Origin: Pseudomonadota bacterium
GTDB lineage: Bacteria; Pseudomonadota; Gammaproteobacteria; Pseudomonadales; Pseudomonadaceae
NCBI GenBank assembly: GCA_023388335.1
Contig: JAEWGL010000213.1
Span: 1-64,000, forward strand
Direction: 5' to 3'
Length of the DNA stretch: 64,000 nt
In this document: positions 53,539-63,280 of the stretch, one piece after another
Numbering within the stretch: the first letter of the stretch is position 1
How the letters are laid out: every line of letters starts with the position of its first letter
The notes under the pieces: generated by a model
Told to the model about the DNA's origin: nothing
What the model saw: only the letters and a program-made list of their open reading frames with translations
Databases searched by the model: none
Made by a program: the position numbers and the translations under genes

Positions 53539-54690
53539 TCAAAGTGGATAGTGCTTGAGCTCCCGTGCAATGAGCATGCGCTGGATTTCGCTGGAGCCTT
53601 CGTAGATCTGGGTGATTCGCGCATCGCGGTAGTAACGCTCGACCGGATAATCCTCCAGGTAGCCATAGCCACCATGGACCTGGATGGCCATCGAACAGAC
53701 CCGCTCGGCCATTTCCGATGCGAACAGCTTGGCCTGGGAGGCTTCGCTCAGGCAGGGCTTGCCCGCGGTTCGCAGGCGTGCGGCATGCAGGATCAACAAG
53801 CGGGTGGCGTTGACCTGCAGCTGCATGTCGGCGAGCAGGTTGGCGATGCTCTGGTGCTCGTTGATCGGCTTGCCGAACTGGATACGCTCACGTGCGTAGA
53901 CCAGCGCGGCCTCGAACGCTGCGCGGGCGATGCCCAGCGCCTGCGCGGCGATGCCGATGCGCCCGCCTTCGAGGTTGGACAGGGCGATGGCCAGGCCCTT
54001 GCCGCGCTCACCCAGCAGGTTGGCGGCGGGGATACGGCAGTTGTTCAAGGTGACCGCGCAGGTGTCGGAGGCGCGGATGCCCATCTTGTGCTCACTACGG
54101 TCAACCACGAAACCTTCGTTGTCGGTCGGCACCAGAAACGCCGACAGGCCTTTCTTGCCCAGTTCTGGATCGGTCACGGCAAACACGATGGCAAGGCCTG
54201 CTCGGCGGGCGTTGCTGACGAACTGCTTGGCACCATTGATCACCCAGTGGTCGCCGTGCAGTTCGGCACGGGTACGCAGGTTGTGGGCCTCGGATCCGGC
54301 CTGGGGTTCGGTCAGGCAGAAACAGCCGATCACCTCGCCGCTGGCCAGGCGCGGCAGCCACGCCTGTTGTTGCTCGGGATTGCCATAGGCCAGCAGCGGG
54401 CCGCAACCGACCGAGTTGTGGATGCTCATCAGGGCGCCGGTGGCCCCATCACCAGCGGAAATTTCCTCCACCGCCAGGGCATAGGCCACGTAGTCGGTGT
54501 AGCTGCCGCCCCAGTCCTCGGGGACGACCATGCCGAGCAGCCCCAGCTCACCCATCTTCCGGACCACACTGTCGTCGATCCAGCCGGCCTTTTCCCAGGC
54601 CTGGGCATGGGGTGCGATTTCGCCACGGGCAAAATCCCGGGCCATGTCGCGGATCATGATCTGCTCTTCGCTCAGTTCCAGGTCTTGCAT
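53539..54690 (-). CDS. acyl-CoA dehydrogenase (isobutyryl-CoA type)
   Basis: The 383-residue flavoenzyme has [30 protein letters not shown] and the C-terminal [34 protein letters not shown] with the catalytic glutamate in YEG. Its next gene upstream is a 3-hydroxyisobutyryl-CoA hydrolase, so it is probably the isobutyryl-CoA dehydrogenase of valine breakdown. Start 54690 gives the family N-terminus [10 protein letters not shown]. Confidence 0.85.
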   Translation of the reverse strand: MQDLELSEEQIMIRDMARDFARGEIAPHAQAWEKAGWIDDSVVRKMGELGLLGMVVPEDWGGSYTDYVAYALAVEEISAGDGATGALMSIHNSVGCGPLLAYGNPEQQQAWLPRLASGEVIGCFCLTEPQAGSEAHNLRTRAELHGDHWVINGAKQFVSNARRAGLAIVFAVTDPELGKKGLSAFLVPTDNEGFVVDRSEHKMGIRASDTCAVTLNNCRIPAANLLGERGKGLAIALSNLEGGRIGIAAQALGIARAAFEAALVYARERIQFGKPINEHQSIANLLADMQLQVNATRLLILHAARLRTAGKPCLSEASQAKLFASEMAERVCSMAIQVHGGYGYLEDYPVERYYRDARITQIYEGSSEIQRMLIARELKHYPL

Positions 54691-54706
54691 CTGTGTACTC
54701 CCGTGC

Positions 54707-55777
54707 TCACAGGCCTTCGAAGAATTGCTCGACACGCTGGCGATCAAGCTCGGCCAAGGTCGGCGGGTTCCAGCGTGGCTGCTTGTCCTTGTCGATGATC
54801 AGCGCGCGCACGCCCTCGATGATGTCGCCGTGCTCGAACCATTGCCGGTCCAGGTGCAGCTCCATGGCAAAACAGTCTTCCAGGCTCAGGCGCCGACCGC
54901 GACGCAGCATCTCCAGGGTAACCGCCATCGCCAAGGGCGAACGGGTTTCCAGCTGATCGGCGGTGGCCAGCGCCCATTGGTGACTGTCGGCCACGGTTAC
55001 CGTGCGCAGCTGCTCGATGATGCTGGGTACGTCGGGGAGGGCGAAGAAGTGGTCGATCACCGGCCGCAGCTTCTCCAGCGGCGCATCCCCCAGCACCTGG
55101 GTACCGAGTTTTGCCAGCAGGCCCTGGAGGTCTTTGAGCGGCTGCTCACCGAAGCTCAGGCGGTCGAGGCCCTCGTCGAGGACGGCCAGCTTGTCGCTCC
55201 CCAGGTACCAATCGGCCAGCCCGCAGTAGAGGGCATCAGCAGCCTGGATTTGGGCGCCGCTGACACCAAGGTAGGCGCCCAGTTCGCCAGGCATGCGCGA
55301 CAGGAAGTAGCTGCCGCCAACATCCGGGAAGTAGCCGATGCCCACTTCCGGCATGCCCAGGCGGCTGCGCTCGGTCACCACGCGCAGATCAGCGCCCTGG
55401 GCCAGGCCCATGCCGCCACCGAGGGTGAAGCCGTCCATCAGCACCAGGATAGGTTTGCGGTAGTGATGAATGCATAGGTCGAGGGCATATTCCTCGACGA
55501 AGAAGTCATGGTGCAGGTGGGCGCCGGTCTTGAAACTGTCGTACAGCGAGCGGATATCGCCGCCGGCGCAGAAGCCCTTGGGGCCTTCGCCTCGCAGCAC
55601 TACGGCCTGTACCTGGCTATCCTCGGCCCAATCGTCCAGGTGCCGCTGCAGGCTGCGGACCATGTCGAGGGTGAGGGCGTTGAGGCCGGCAGGGCGGTTG
55701 AGGGTCAAGTGTCCGATGCAATTGCGGACATCGGCCAGTACGGGGGCCGACGCAGAGGTATCAGCATGCGCGGTCAT
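54707..55777 (-). CDS. 3-hydroxyisobutyryl-CoA hydrolase
   Basis: A 356-residue crotonase-fold protein with [18 protein letters not shown] (oxyanion hole), [39 protein letters not shown], and a long C-terminal extension ending in [13 protein letters not shown]. The extension and the [12 protein letters not shown] motif distinguish hydrolases from plain enoyl-CoA hydratases. It releases 3-hydroxyisobutyrate from its CoA ester in valine degradation. The stop is 16 bases before the acyl-CoA dehydrogenase start. Confidence 0.87.
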   Translation of the reverse strand: MTAHADTSASAPVLADVRNCIGHLTLNRPAGLNALTLDMVRSLQRHLDDWAEDSQVQAVVLRGEGPKGFCAGGDIRSLYDSFKTGAHLHHDFFVEEYALDLCIHHYRKPILVLMDGFTLGGGMGLAQGADLRVVTERSRLGMPEVGIGYFPDVGGSYFLSRMPGELGAYLGVSGAQIQAADALYCGLADWYLGSDKLAVLDEGLDRLSFGEQPLKDLQGLLAKLGTQVLGDAPLEKLRPVIDHFFALPDVPSIIEQLRTVTVADSHQWALATADQLETRSPLAMAVTLEMLRRGRRLSLEDCFAMELHLDRQWFEHGDIIEGVRALIIDKDKQPRWNPPTLAELDRQRVEQFFEGL

Positions 55778-55949
55778 CGCGGTCTCCCTGCTTTGTTATT
55801 GATTTCCAAGTGAAGTCTGGCGGCGCTGGAGGATCGAGGGATCCTAGCAGCGCGCTTTTGCTCAGCGCAATCGGCAAAACTGCAGCAGCTGTCTGCATTT
55901 TTACCGTAGGGGTTGCTTGGTCCCGCAGGTGTTTTGGCGTGCTCTGCAC

Positions 55950-56957
55950 TCAGCGTGGCAGACGTCCGCTGACAAAATGCGCGATATCGTTGTAGCCCGG
56001 CGTCGAGGCATGCCCTGGGGTGACCAGCGAATCAATGAAGGCTTCGTCTTCGGACGTCACCTTCACTTCCAGGGCGCCACTGTAAGTGTCCCACTGCGCT
56101 TCGGTACGCGGGCCGACGATGGCCGAGCTGACCAGACGGTTGTTGAGCACCCAGGCGATGGCGAATTCGACGATGCCGACGCCCTTGGCCTCGGTGTAGG
56201 CATGGATCTTCTGGGCGATGGCCAGCGACTCCTGGCGCCATTCGGTTTCCAGAATGCGCTTGTCCTGGCGCCCGGCGCGGCTGTCGGCATCCGGCGTTGC
56301 CCCAGGGGCGTACTTGCCGCTGAGCACCCCGCGAGCCAGCGGGCTGAAGGGCACGATGCCCAGGCCATGATGGGCGGCTGCGGCGAATTGCTCAGGCTCG
56401 GCCTGGCGGTTGACGATGTTGTACAGCGGCTGGCTGACCACCGGCTTTGCCACCCCCAGCCGCTCGGCCACGTTGCAGATCTCGGCAATGCGCCAGCCAC
56501 GGAAGTTGGACACGCCCCAATGGCGGACCTTGCCCTCGCGCAGCAGATCGCCGATGGCCCTGACGGTGACCTCGAGCGGTACGTTGTGGTCTTCGCGGTG
56601 CAGGTAGTAGATGTCGAGGTAGTCGGTGCCCATACGCGACAGTGTCGCCTCGATGGCGTTGAACAAATGCTTGCGCGACAGGCCGCTGCGATTGGGCAAC
56701 CCTTCTGCCGGGCCGAAGCCGGCCTTGGAGGCGACGATCCAGTCCTGACGGTGACGGGCAATGGCTTCGCCGACGATCTCTTCGGAGCGCCCGCCATTGT
56801 AGACGTCGGCGGTGTCGATGAAATTGATGCCCTGGTCCCAGGCCTTGTCGATGATGCGCAGCGAGTCTTCGGTACTGGTCTGCTCGCCGAACATCATGCT
56901 GCCCAGCGTCAAGGCGGAAACCTGCAGGCCGCTCTGGCCCAGAGGACGATAGATCAT
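55950..56957 (-). CDS. aldo/keto reductase
   Basis: The 335-residue TIM-barrel oxidoreductase carries the AKR tetrad: D in FIDTADVYNGGRSEE, Y in the same stretch, K in VASKAGFG and H in YYLHREDHNV. The NADPH loop is IVGPRTEAQW. Substrate is unknown. Its gene is separated by 172 bases from the valine pair and 191 bases from the MFS gene, so it is probably a single unit. Confidence 0.85.
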   Translation of the reverse strand: MIYRPLGQSGLQVSALTLGSMMFGEQTSTEDSLRIIDKAWDQGINFIDTADVYNGGRSEEIVGEAIARHRQDWIVASKAGFGPAEGLPNRSGLSRKHLFNAIEATLSRMGTDYLDIYYLHREDHNVPLEVTVRAIGDLLREGKVRHWGVSNFRGWRIAEICNVAERLGVAKPVVSQPLYNIVNRQAEPEQFAAAAHHGLGIVPFSPLARGVLSGKYAPGATPDADSRAGRQDKRILETEWRQESLAIAQKIHAYTEAKGVGIVEFAIAWVLNNRLVSSAIVGPRTEAQWDTYSGALEVKVTSEDEAFIDSLVTPGHASTPGYNDIAHFVSGRLPR

Positions 56958-57148
56958 GCTCGAACATCCCTTTTAGCAATGAATGGGGTCGGTTCGTTGT
57001 ACACAGATCCACCGCGCTTTGAAAGCCTCGCGCAGGGATTGGCCCTACCTGCGCGGCATGGCGGTAGACGCGTTGGGTAGCGTGATGGCGTACGTGTGGG
57101 AGAGGCGACGCAGGCGGCGCGCTGGGTAGCGAGCGTGCCGCTTTTACT

Positions 57149-58477
57149 TCAGTCGGCGCGGGCCAGGGCAGGCGAGCCCGGGCGCGAGACGCGCAAGGCG
57201 ACCAGGCTGCCCAACACGATCAGTGCGGCCAGCGAGTACAGCGCAATGTCGGTGGAACCGGTCTGGTCCTTGATGAAGCCAACCAGGTACGGGCTGAGGA
57301 AGCCCGCCATCTGCCCGACCGAATTGATGATCGCCAGACCGGCAACGGCGGTACCGACACTGAGCAGGGCGGTCGGCATCGGCCAGAACATCGGCAGGCC
57401 GGTCAGCGCGCCCATGGTCGCGATGCTGAGGCCGAGGATGGCGATCATTGGGGTGCTGGCGAAATTCACCGCGATCAGCAGGCCGATCGCGCCCATCAGC
57501 ATCGGTACCACGAGGTGCCAGCGCCGCTCGTTGCGCAGGTCCGCCGAGCGGCCCACCAGCAGCATGAACACCCCTGCCAGCAGGTAGGGAATGGCGCTCA
57601 GCCAGCCGATCAGCAAAGCGCTGTCAAAGCCCAGGGTCTTGATGATCGACGGTAGCCAGAAATTGATCGCATAAACGCCGCTCTGGATGCAGAAGTAGAC
57701 GAAACCGAAGGTCCAGATCAAGGGGTTGGTCAGTACCGCGAGCAGGCTGTCACCGGTCGTTTTCGGCTTGCTGGCTGCGTCGGCGGCAAGGTCGGCGGCG
57801 ATTATCTGGCGCTCGGCCGGGCTTAGCCAGTCTGCCTTCTGGTAACCGTCGCTGAGCAGCTTTATCGCCAGGCAACCCAGCAACACGGTGGGCAGGCCCT
57901 GGATTAGGAACAGCCACTGCCAGCCGGCAAGGCCATGCTGGCCAGCGGCGAAATGATCGAGGATCCAGCCAGAGAAGGGGCCACCCAGCAAGCCCGACAC
58001 CGGAATCGCCGACATGAACAGCGCCATGATGCGGCCGCGCCGATCGCCCGGAAACCAGCGCGACAGGTACAGCACCACGCCTGGGAAGAAGCCGGCCTCG
58101 GCGGCGCCGGTGAACAGGCGCAGCACGTAGAACTCCATTGGCGTGGTGACGAACAGCAGGCAGGTCGACAGGCTGCCCCAGGCAATCATCATCAGGGCGA
58201 TCCAGCGGCGCGGACCGAAGCGGTTCAACGCCAGGTTGCTGGGCAGGCCGCAGAGCACGTAGCCGATGAAGAAGATCCCGGCGCCTAGGCCGTAGACGGT
58301 TTCGCTGAATTGCAGGGCGTCGAGCATCTGCAGCTTGGCAAAGCCGACGTTGACCCGGTCCAGGTAGTTGAACAGGTAGCAAATGAATATGAATGGAATC
58401 AACCGCAGGGTGATGCGCCGATACAGCGCATCGCGGGTGACGTCTCGGCCTTGGTCAGGGACAGGGCTGTGTGCCAT
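57149..58477 (-). CDS. MFS transporter of the anion:cation symporter (GudP-like) family
   Basis: A 442-residue carrier with 12 transmembrane helices. It has the family start LRLIPFIFICYLFNYLDRVNVGFAK, then FYVLRLFTGAAEAGFFPGVVLYLSRWFP and HLVVPMLMGAIGLLIAV. It is divergent from a CdaR-like regulator followed by glycerate kinase, so a sugar-acid or glycerate substrate is likely. The start MAHSPVPDQG was preferred over a longer, unlikely N-terminus. Confidence 0.85.
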   Translation of the reverse strand: MAHSPVPDQGRDVTRDALYRRITLRLIPFIFICYLFNYLDRVNVGFAKLQMLDALQFSETVYGLGAGIFFIGYVLCGLPSNLALNRFGPRRWIALMMIAWGSLSTCLLFVTTPMEFYVLRLFTGAAEAGFFPGVVLYLSRWFPGDRRGRIMALFMSAIPVSGLLGGPFSGWILDHFAAGQHGLAGWQWLFLIQGLPTVLLGCLAIKLLSDGYQKADWLSPAERQIIAADLAADAASKPKTTGDSLLAVLTNPLIWTFGFVYFCIQSGVYAINFWLPSIIKTLGFDSALLIGWLSAIPYLLAGVFMLLVGRSADLRNERRWHLVVPMLMGAIGLLIAVNFASTPMIAILGLSIATMGALTGLPMFWPMPTALLSVGTAVAGLAIINSVGQMAGFLSPYLVGFIKDQTGSTDIALYSLAALIVLGSLVALRVSRPGSPALARAD

Positions 58478-58554
58478 GATTAACTCTCTGTTGTTATCTA
58501 GATGCAGCAAATGCCTGATGGCTGCCGCCGGACGAGTCTCGGCGAGTGGATCGC

Positions 58555-58580
58555 GACTGTCTTTGTGCTTTTGCACAGTC
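58555..58580. promoter_or_regulatory. palindromic operator between MFS and cdaR genes
   Basis: Outer arms GACTGT (58555-58560) and ACAGTC (58575-58580) and inner arms TGTGC (58564-58568) and GCACA (58573-58577) form a nested palindrome. It lies 54 bases before the regulator start and 77 bases from the divergent MFS start. It is the expected site for a CdaR-like regulator. Confidence 0.55.
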
Positions 58581-58634
58581 ATCGGCGCCGCGCGTTAGGC
58601 CTGGGAACAAGCCTCCGACTCCAAGGACCCCTTC

Positions 58635-59732
58635 ATGTTCGAACTGGACCACGACCTGGCGCAGGATATCGTCGACCGGGCGATGGCCATTTTGCCCTAC
58701 AACGTCAATGTGATGGACAGCCAAGGGCTGATTCTTGGTAGTGGCGAACCTGAGCGTATCAATACCCGGCATGAAGGCGCGCAATTGGTGCTGGCCAACG
58801 GGCGTATCGTCGAGCTGGACAGCGAGGCCGCCAGATGCCTCAAGGGCGTGCAGCCGGGTATCAACCTGCCGCTGTTGCTCGACGGTCGGCTGATCGGCGT
58901 GCTGGGCCTCACCGGCGATCCCCAGCAGCTTCGCACCTACGCCGAACTGGTGCGCATGACCGCCGAAATGCTCCTGGCCCAGCGCCATCTGCAAGTGGAG
59001 CAGCAGTGGCGCCGGCAGCGCTGCGATGACTTGCTGGCCTTGTTGCTGGGCGGCAGTGGCGACTCCCCGCGACTGATCGACGAAGCGCAACAGCTGGGCC
59101 TCAAGCCACAACTGCCGCGTGTTCCCTGTCTATTTGAACTCGATGGCGGGCCTGAAGCGCAGGCCCTGGGCAGCTGGCTGATGAGCCGCTACCCGGACAG
59201 CTGGTGCGTCAGCCCGGCGCGGCAGTCGCTCTTGTGGTGTCGGCCGACAAGCCTGGCGGTGGACGAGGAACGCCTGCTCGAACGGCTGCAGCGTCATGGC
59301 TGGCAGGTCCAGCGCCTGGCCCTGGGCAGTGTGGCGCAGAGCCTGGAGCAACTGCGCCGAGGTTACCGGCGGGTGCGTGATCTATTGGCCTATGGGCGCG
59401 ACGTCTTGCCGAACGAGCGCCTGTTGAGCCTGGCGCGGTATCGGTTGCCGGCGATGCTATGGCGCCACCGTAGCGATGATGCACTGGATGAATTGCTTGA
59501 ACCTCTGCAGCGGATTCGGGCCAAGGACAGCACGGGGCAGCTGCTGGCAACGTTGCGCGCCTGGTGCGCGCATGATGGCCAGAGCCAGGCGTGTGCTGAT
59601 GCGTTGGGCATTCACCGCAACAGTCTGCGGTATCGACTGGACCGGGTTGCTGAGTTGGCGGAGGTGGATCCTTTGCGGTTCGAGGGGTTGTTGAGTCTGT
59701 ATCTTGGCTTGCAGTTGTTGGCGCCTGAATAG
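58635..59732 (+). CDS. cdaR: CdaR-type sugar diacid regulator
   Basis: The 365-residue protein has an N-terminal diacid-recognition region (MFELDHDLAQDIVDRAMAIL, then RCLKGVQPGINLPLLLDGR, LIGVLGLTGDP) and a C-terminal PucR-type helix-turn-helix (LATLRAWCAHDGQSQACADA, LGIHRNSLRYRLDRV). CdaR homologues activate glucarate, galactarate and glycerate genes. Glycerate kinase follows on the same strand, and a sugar-acid type carrier is divergent. Confidence 0.87.
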   Translation: MFELDHDLAQDIVDRAMAILPYNVNVMDSQGLILGSGEPERINTRHEGAQLVLANGRIVELDSEAARCLKGVQPGINLPLLLDGRLIGVLGLTGDPQQLRTYAELVRMTAEMLLAQRHLQVEQQWRRQRCDDLLALLLGGSGDSPRLIDEAQQLGLKPQLPRVPCLFELDGGPEAQALGSWLMSRYPDSWCVSPARQSLLWCRPTSLAVDEERLLERLQRHGWQVQRLALGSVAQSLEQLRRGYRRVRDLLAYGRDVLPNERLLSLARYRLPAMLWRHRSDDALDELLEPLQRIRAKDSTGQLLATLRAWCAHDGQSQACADALGIHRNSLRYRLDRVAELAEVDPLRFEGLLSLYLGLQLLAPE

Positions 59733-59895
59733 GGTCGGAAACTCAAGGCATGCGCCACCGCGATGCGCCGCGCGCACGGCGCCCGATCTCAAAAGGCATA
59801 TGCCCAAATAACCCTCTCCCCTGTTGTGCATCCGACAGAGGCCCCAGCCCTCGACAAGTGTCAGCATGCCCACTATCTGGATCAGGAGAATTCCA

Positions 59896-61038
59896 ATGAA
59901 AATCGTCATCGCCCCCGATTCTTTCAAGGACAGCCTCGACGCTGCCGGTGTCGCGCGTGCCATCGTTGTGGGGTTGTCAGAAGTGCTGCCCGAAGCAGAG
60001 CTTGTCGAATGCCCGATGGCTGATGGGGGCGAGGGCACCATGGAGGCAATCCTGGCAGCCTGCCATGGCGAACTGCGTAACATGACCGTGCGTGGCCCCC
60101 TGGGCGAGGATGTCATAGCCGGTTGGGGATGGTTGGCCGACAGCCAGACGGCGATCATCGAGATGGCCCAGGCCAGCGGCCTGCAGTTGCTCACCACCGC
60201 GCAGCGGGATGCATGCCGCAGCAGCACTTGGGGTACCGGCCAATTGATCGCCGCGGCCCTGGATGCGGGGGCGCGGCGGATCGTCCTGGCCATTGGCGGC
60301 AGCGCCACCAACGACGGCGGCAGTGGCATGCTGCGTGCCCTTGGCCTGCGCCTGCTGGACGCTGAGGAACAAGCGCTGGAGGAGGGTGGGCTGGCCTTGT
60401 CGCGGTTGGCAAGGTTGGATGCCAGTGCTCTGGACCCTCGCCTGGCCGCGGTGCAGGTGGAGGTCGCTGCGGACGTCGACAACCCGCTGTGTGGGCCGAA
60501 TGGCGCTTCGGCGATCTTCGGCCCGCAAAAAGGCGCCAACCCGGACCAGGTCGTGGCGCTGGATCAGGCGCTAGGGCATTTCGCGGATCACTGCGCGCTG
60601 TGGCTGGGCGAGGACGTGCGCGAGTCACCGGGTTGCGGTGCCGCCGGTGGCATGGGCTTCGCTGCGAGGGCGTTCATGGGGGCGCAATTTCGTCCCGGCG
60701 TTGAGGTGGTGGCCGAGCTGGCCGGGCTCGATGAGCTGGTCCGGGGCGCGGACCTGGTGATCACCGGCGAGGGCCGCTTCGATGCCCAGACCTTGCGGGG
60801 CAAGACCCCCTTCGGCGTGGCCCGGGTCGCCAAGCGCCATGGCGTCCCTGTGGTAGTGATCGCGGGGACCTTAGGCGAGGGGTACCAGGCGCTGTATCCC
60901 CATGGCATTGATGCCGCGTTTGCCTTGACCAACGGCCCGATGAGCCTGGAGCAGGCCTGCGCCAATGCCGCGGCGCTGTTGCAGGCGCGAGCGGGTGACA
61001 TCGCGCGGCTGTGGTGCTGTGCGCGTAACGCCAGCTAG
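59896..61038 (+). CDS. garK: glycerate 2-kinase (GarK/GlxK family)
   Basis: A 380-residue kinase with the family start MKIVIAPDSFKDSLDAAGVA, PMADGGEGTMEAI, AIGGSATNDGGSGML, DVDNPLCGPNGA and GAAGGMGFAARAF. AGGAGAA precedes the ATG. It phosphorylates D-glycerate, the end product of glucarate/galactarate or glyoxylate routes. The 163-base gap after the regulator shows no gene. Convergent with the downstream recombinase. Confidence 0.92.
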   Translation: MKIVIAPDSFKDSLDAAGVARAIVVGLSEVLPEAELVECPMADGGEGTMEAILAACHGELRNMTVRGPLGEDVIAGWGWLADSQTAIIEMAQASGLQLLTTAQRDACRSSTWGTGQLIAAALDAGARRIVLAIGGSATNDGGSGMLRALGLRLLDAEEQALEEGGLALSRLARLDASALDPRLAAVQVEVAADVDNPLCGPNGASAIFGPQKGANPDQVVALDQALGHFADHCALWLGEDVRESPGCGAAGGMGFAARAFMGAQFRPGVEVVAELAGLDELVRGADLVITGEGRFDAQTLRGKTPFGVARVAKRHGVPVVVIAGTLGEGYQALYPHGIDAAFALTNGPMSLEQACANAAALLQARAGDIARLWCCARNAS

Positions 61039-61060
61039 ATAAGGCAACGACGCCGGTCCT

Positions 61061-62017
61061 TTATTCTGCCCTGAGCAAGTCCTGGCTCGGGACTGGAGAC
61101 AGGACCGCCAGATCGCCAAAGCTCTGCGCTGCGTCGATGTAGCGCAGCGCCGATTTGGCATCCTTCCAGCCCACATAGCTCATCAACGCCTTGAGCTCCC
61201 AGCCGTTGCTGGTCGCCCAGGTGGCGAAACCGCGGCGCAGCGAATGCCCTGTGTACAGCGCGGCCGGTACGCTAGCGCGTTCCAGCATGCGTCGCAGCAG
61301 GCCGATCAGGCTGTTGCTGTTCAACGCCTCCTCGCCCAGGTTGCCCCAGCGATCTAGCTTGCGGAACACCGGTCCCCCGGCAATGCCGGCCACTTCGATC
61401 CATTGCAGGTAGGCACCAACCGGGCATAGCGCCTTGAGCGCCGGTGCCCGGTGCTGCACGCCGTGCGCCTGGCGGTCGCCCTTGCTTTGCGGCAGGAAGA
61501 TCGTCATCCCCACGCCGGCTTGCGCCTGGATGTGCTCGACCCGCAAGCGCGCCAGCTCGTCTCCCCGAAAGCCGCGCCAGAATCCCAGCAACAGCAAGGC
61601 CGCATCGCGTCGGGCGCGCAGCAGAGCTGGCAGGTCGTTCTGCTCGCGCGCGGCCCGGGCCTCTTGCTCGAATCCAGCCACAGCCGTCTGCAGATGCTCC
61701 AGTAACAAGGGGGCCGCCTGCTTGGGCAGCGTCGGATGCAGCGTGCGGATGCCGCGCAGCACTTGGCGCACGAGTGGCGCTTTGGTCGGATCGGGAAAAC
61801 CTTGACTTACATGCCACTGACTCAACGCCGCCAGGCGCTGCTTGAGTGTGCTCACCGCATGCTGCTGCGCGTGCTCGGACAGGTAGCGCGCAACGCTTTC
61901 GGCCGTCGCTGGAAGGAAGCCGCCCCAATGGGATTCGAAATGCTCGACGGCCGCTTGATAGCTACGGCGCGTGTTTTCGCGCGTGGCCGCTTTTACGTAG
62001 TGCTCGACGCTGTTCAT
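61061..62017 (-). CDS. tyrosine recombinase / site-specific integrase
   Basis: The 318-residue protein has an N-terminal SAM-like core-binding domain (about 1-100) and a catalytic domain with R151 in GFRGDEL, K179 in QSKGD, H258-x-x-R261 in TGHSLRRGF, and nucleophile Y293 in LRYIDAA. No tRNA or att repeat flanks it, so it is not a normal island integrase. It stands 180 bases from a divergent KfrA-like gene. It may act on chromosomal or plasmid sites. All catalytic residues are intact. Confidence 0.87.
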   Translation of the reverse strand: MNSVEHYVKAATRENTRRSYQAAVEHFESHWGGFLPATAESVARYLSEHAQQHAVSTLKQRLAALSQWHVSQGFPDPTKAPLVRQVLRGIRTLHPTLPKQAAPLLLEHLQTAVAGFEQEARAAREQNDLPALLRARRDAALLLLGFWRGFRGDELARLRVEHIQAQAGVGMTIFLPQSKGDRQAHGVQHRAPALKALCPVGAYLQWIEVAGIAGGPVFRKLDRWGNLGEEALNSNSLIGLLRRMLERASVPAALYTGHSLRRGFATWATSNGWELKALMSYVGWKDAKSALRYIDAAQSFGDLAVLSPVPSQDLLRAE

Positions 62018-62146
62018 CGCGGGTTACCGGACCGGTGTACTCGGTGAGGGTGAATTTAAGCCATTCTACCTCCTTACATGCGATAAGCCGTGATTATTTA
62101 ATGTGAGCTTAGCCTTGTTTTAAGGCAGCCGATACAGCAAAATCAA

Positions 62147-62179
62147 TACGTAATTACAGGGTACGTACCACAGTACGAA
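62147..62179. promoter_or_regulatory. TACGTA repeats in the recombinase/KfrA promoter region
   Basis: TACGTA occurs at 62147-62152 and 62162-62167, the second within the perfect palindrome GGTACGTACC (62160-62169), and a further GTACG follows at 62173-62177. The spacing of 15 bases between the first two puts them off one helical turn. KfrA proteins autoregulate through repeats in their promoters, so this is a candidate operator. Confidence 0.45.
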
Positions 62180-62197
62180 ATCGTGGGAGTTAACAGC

Positions 62198-63190
62198 ATG
62201 GCGCGGGGCGGGATCAACAAGGTAGTGGTGCAGAAAGCCCGCCAGGCGCTACTGGCGCGTGGCGAGCACCCCAGCATTGATGCAGTACGTATCGAGCTGG
62301 GTAATACCGGCTCCAAGACCACCATTCACCGCTACCTCAAGGAGTTGGAAAGCCTGCAACCTTCAACCCCGCTCACGGCGCCTAACCTCAGCGCCCAGTT
62401 GGGCAGCCTGGTGGAGCAGTTGGCTACTCAGCTTGAGGAAGAAGGGCAAGCGCGCATCGATGCCGCTGAAGGGGCGTTCAACCAAGCGCGTGATCAGTTG
62501 CAGACGCAGCTGGACCTGGCCCAACAGGCGCTGGCGGCCGCGCATCTGCAATTGGAAAGCCAGGCCAAGGCCTTGGCCGCCGAATCCGCGGAACTGGCGA
62601 GCAGCCGTAGCGCGCTACAGGCCGAGCAACAGCGCAGCGCCAGCCTTAACCAGTCCCTGGGCGAACTGCAGCTGCGCCTGGCCGACAAGGGTGAGCAGGT
62701 GCGTTCCCTTGAAGAGAAGCATCAGCATGCCCGCGATGCCCTTGAGCACTACCGCAGCGCCAGCCGCGACCAGCGCGAACAGGATCAGCGACGGCATGAG
62801 GCGCAGGTTCAGCAATTGCAGGTCGAGCAGCGACAGCTGCAGCAGGGGCTGATCGTCAAGCAGGACGAGCTGACCCGGTTGCACAGGGATAATGAGCGCC
62901 TGGTGGTGGAAGCCCGGCAGCGCGACCGTGAGATACGCCAGCGGCAGGCCTATCTCGAACAGCGTGATGAAGAAATTCAGAGCCTCACCACCGCCTTGGC
63001 CCAATTGCAGGGCGCGCGGGATGAGCTGCTGCGTCAATTGGGTGAGTCGCGCGCGCAACAGGAGGCGCAACGCCGACTTGCCGAGAACGATCAGCTGCGG
63101 CTGGAGCAGTTGCATGCCGAGTTGCACGCCTGCGCCGAGGCGCTGCGCGAGTCTCAGGAGCGACCGGTGGAGGATGCGACGGGGAAATAA
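62198..63190 (+). CDS. KfrA-like coiled-coil DNA-binding protein
   Basis: The 330-residue protein has an N-terminal KfrA-type winged helix (about 1-60: INKVVVQKARQALLARGEHP, TGSKTTIHRYLKELE) followed by a coiled-coil from about 75 to 310, rich in Gln, Glu, Arg and Leu heptads. KfrA is known from plasmids, where it binds DNA and helps stability and segregation. Here it is chromosomal and divergent from a tyrosine recombinase. GGGAG lies before the ATG. Confidence 0.82.
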   Translation: MARGGINKVVVQKARQALLARGEHPSIDAVRIELGNTGSKTTIHRYLKELESLQPSTPLTAPNLSAQLGSLVEQLATQLEEEGQARIDAAEGAFNQARDQLQTQLDLAQQALAAAHLQLESQAKALAAESAELASSRSALQAEQQRSASLNQSLGELQLRLADKGEQVRSLEEKHQHARDALEHYRSASRDQREQDQRRHEAQVQQLQVEQRQLQQGLIVKQDELTRLHRDNERLVVEARQRDREIRQRQAYLEQRDEEIQSLTTALAQLQGARDELLRQLGESRAQQEAQRRLAENDQLRLEQLHAELHACAEALRESQERPVEDATGK

Positions 63191-63280
63191 ATAAAACTCT
63201 GACGCTTTGCTGCTTTCTCCTAATAAGGATCAGCCGATCCACCCGCATGCGGGCGGCGACTCATTCAGCGAGGAGACAGC

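Noticed and set aside
61061..62197. A tRNA or att site beside the tyrosine recombinase that would make it an island integrase
   Set aside because: No tRNA-like sequence or flanking direct repeat was seen within the window.
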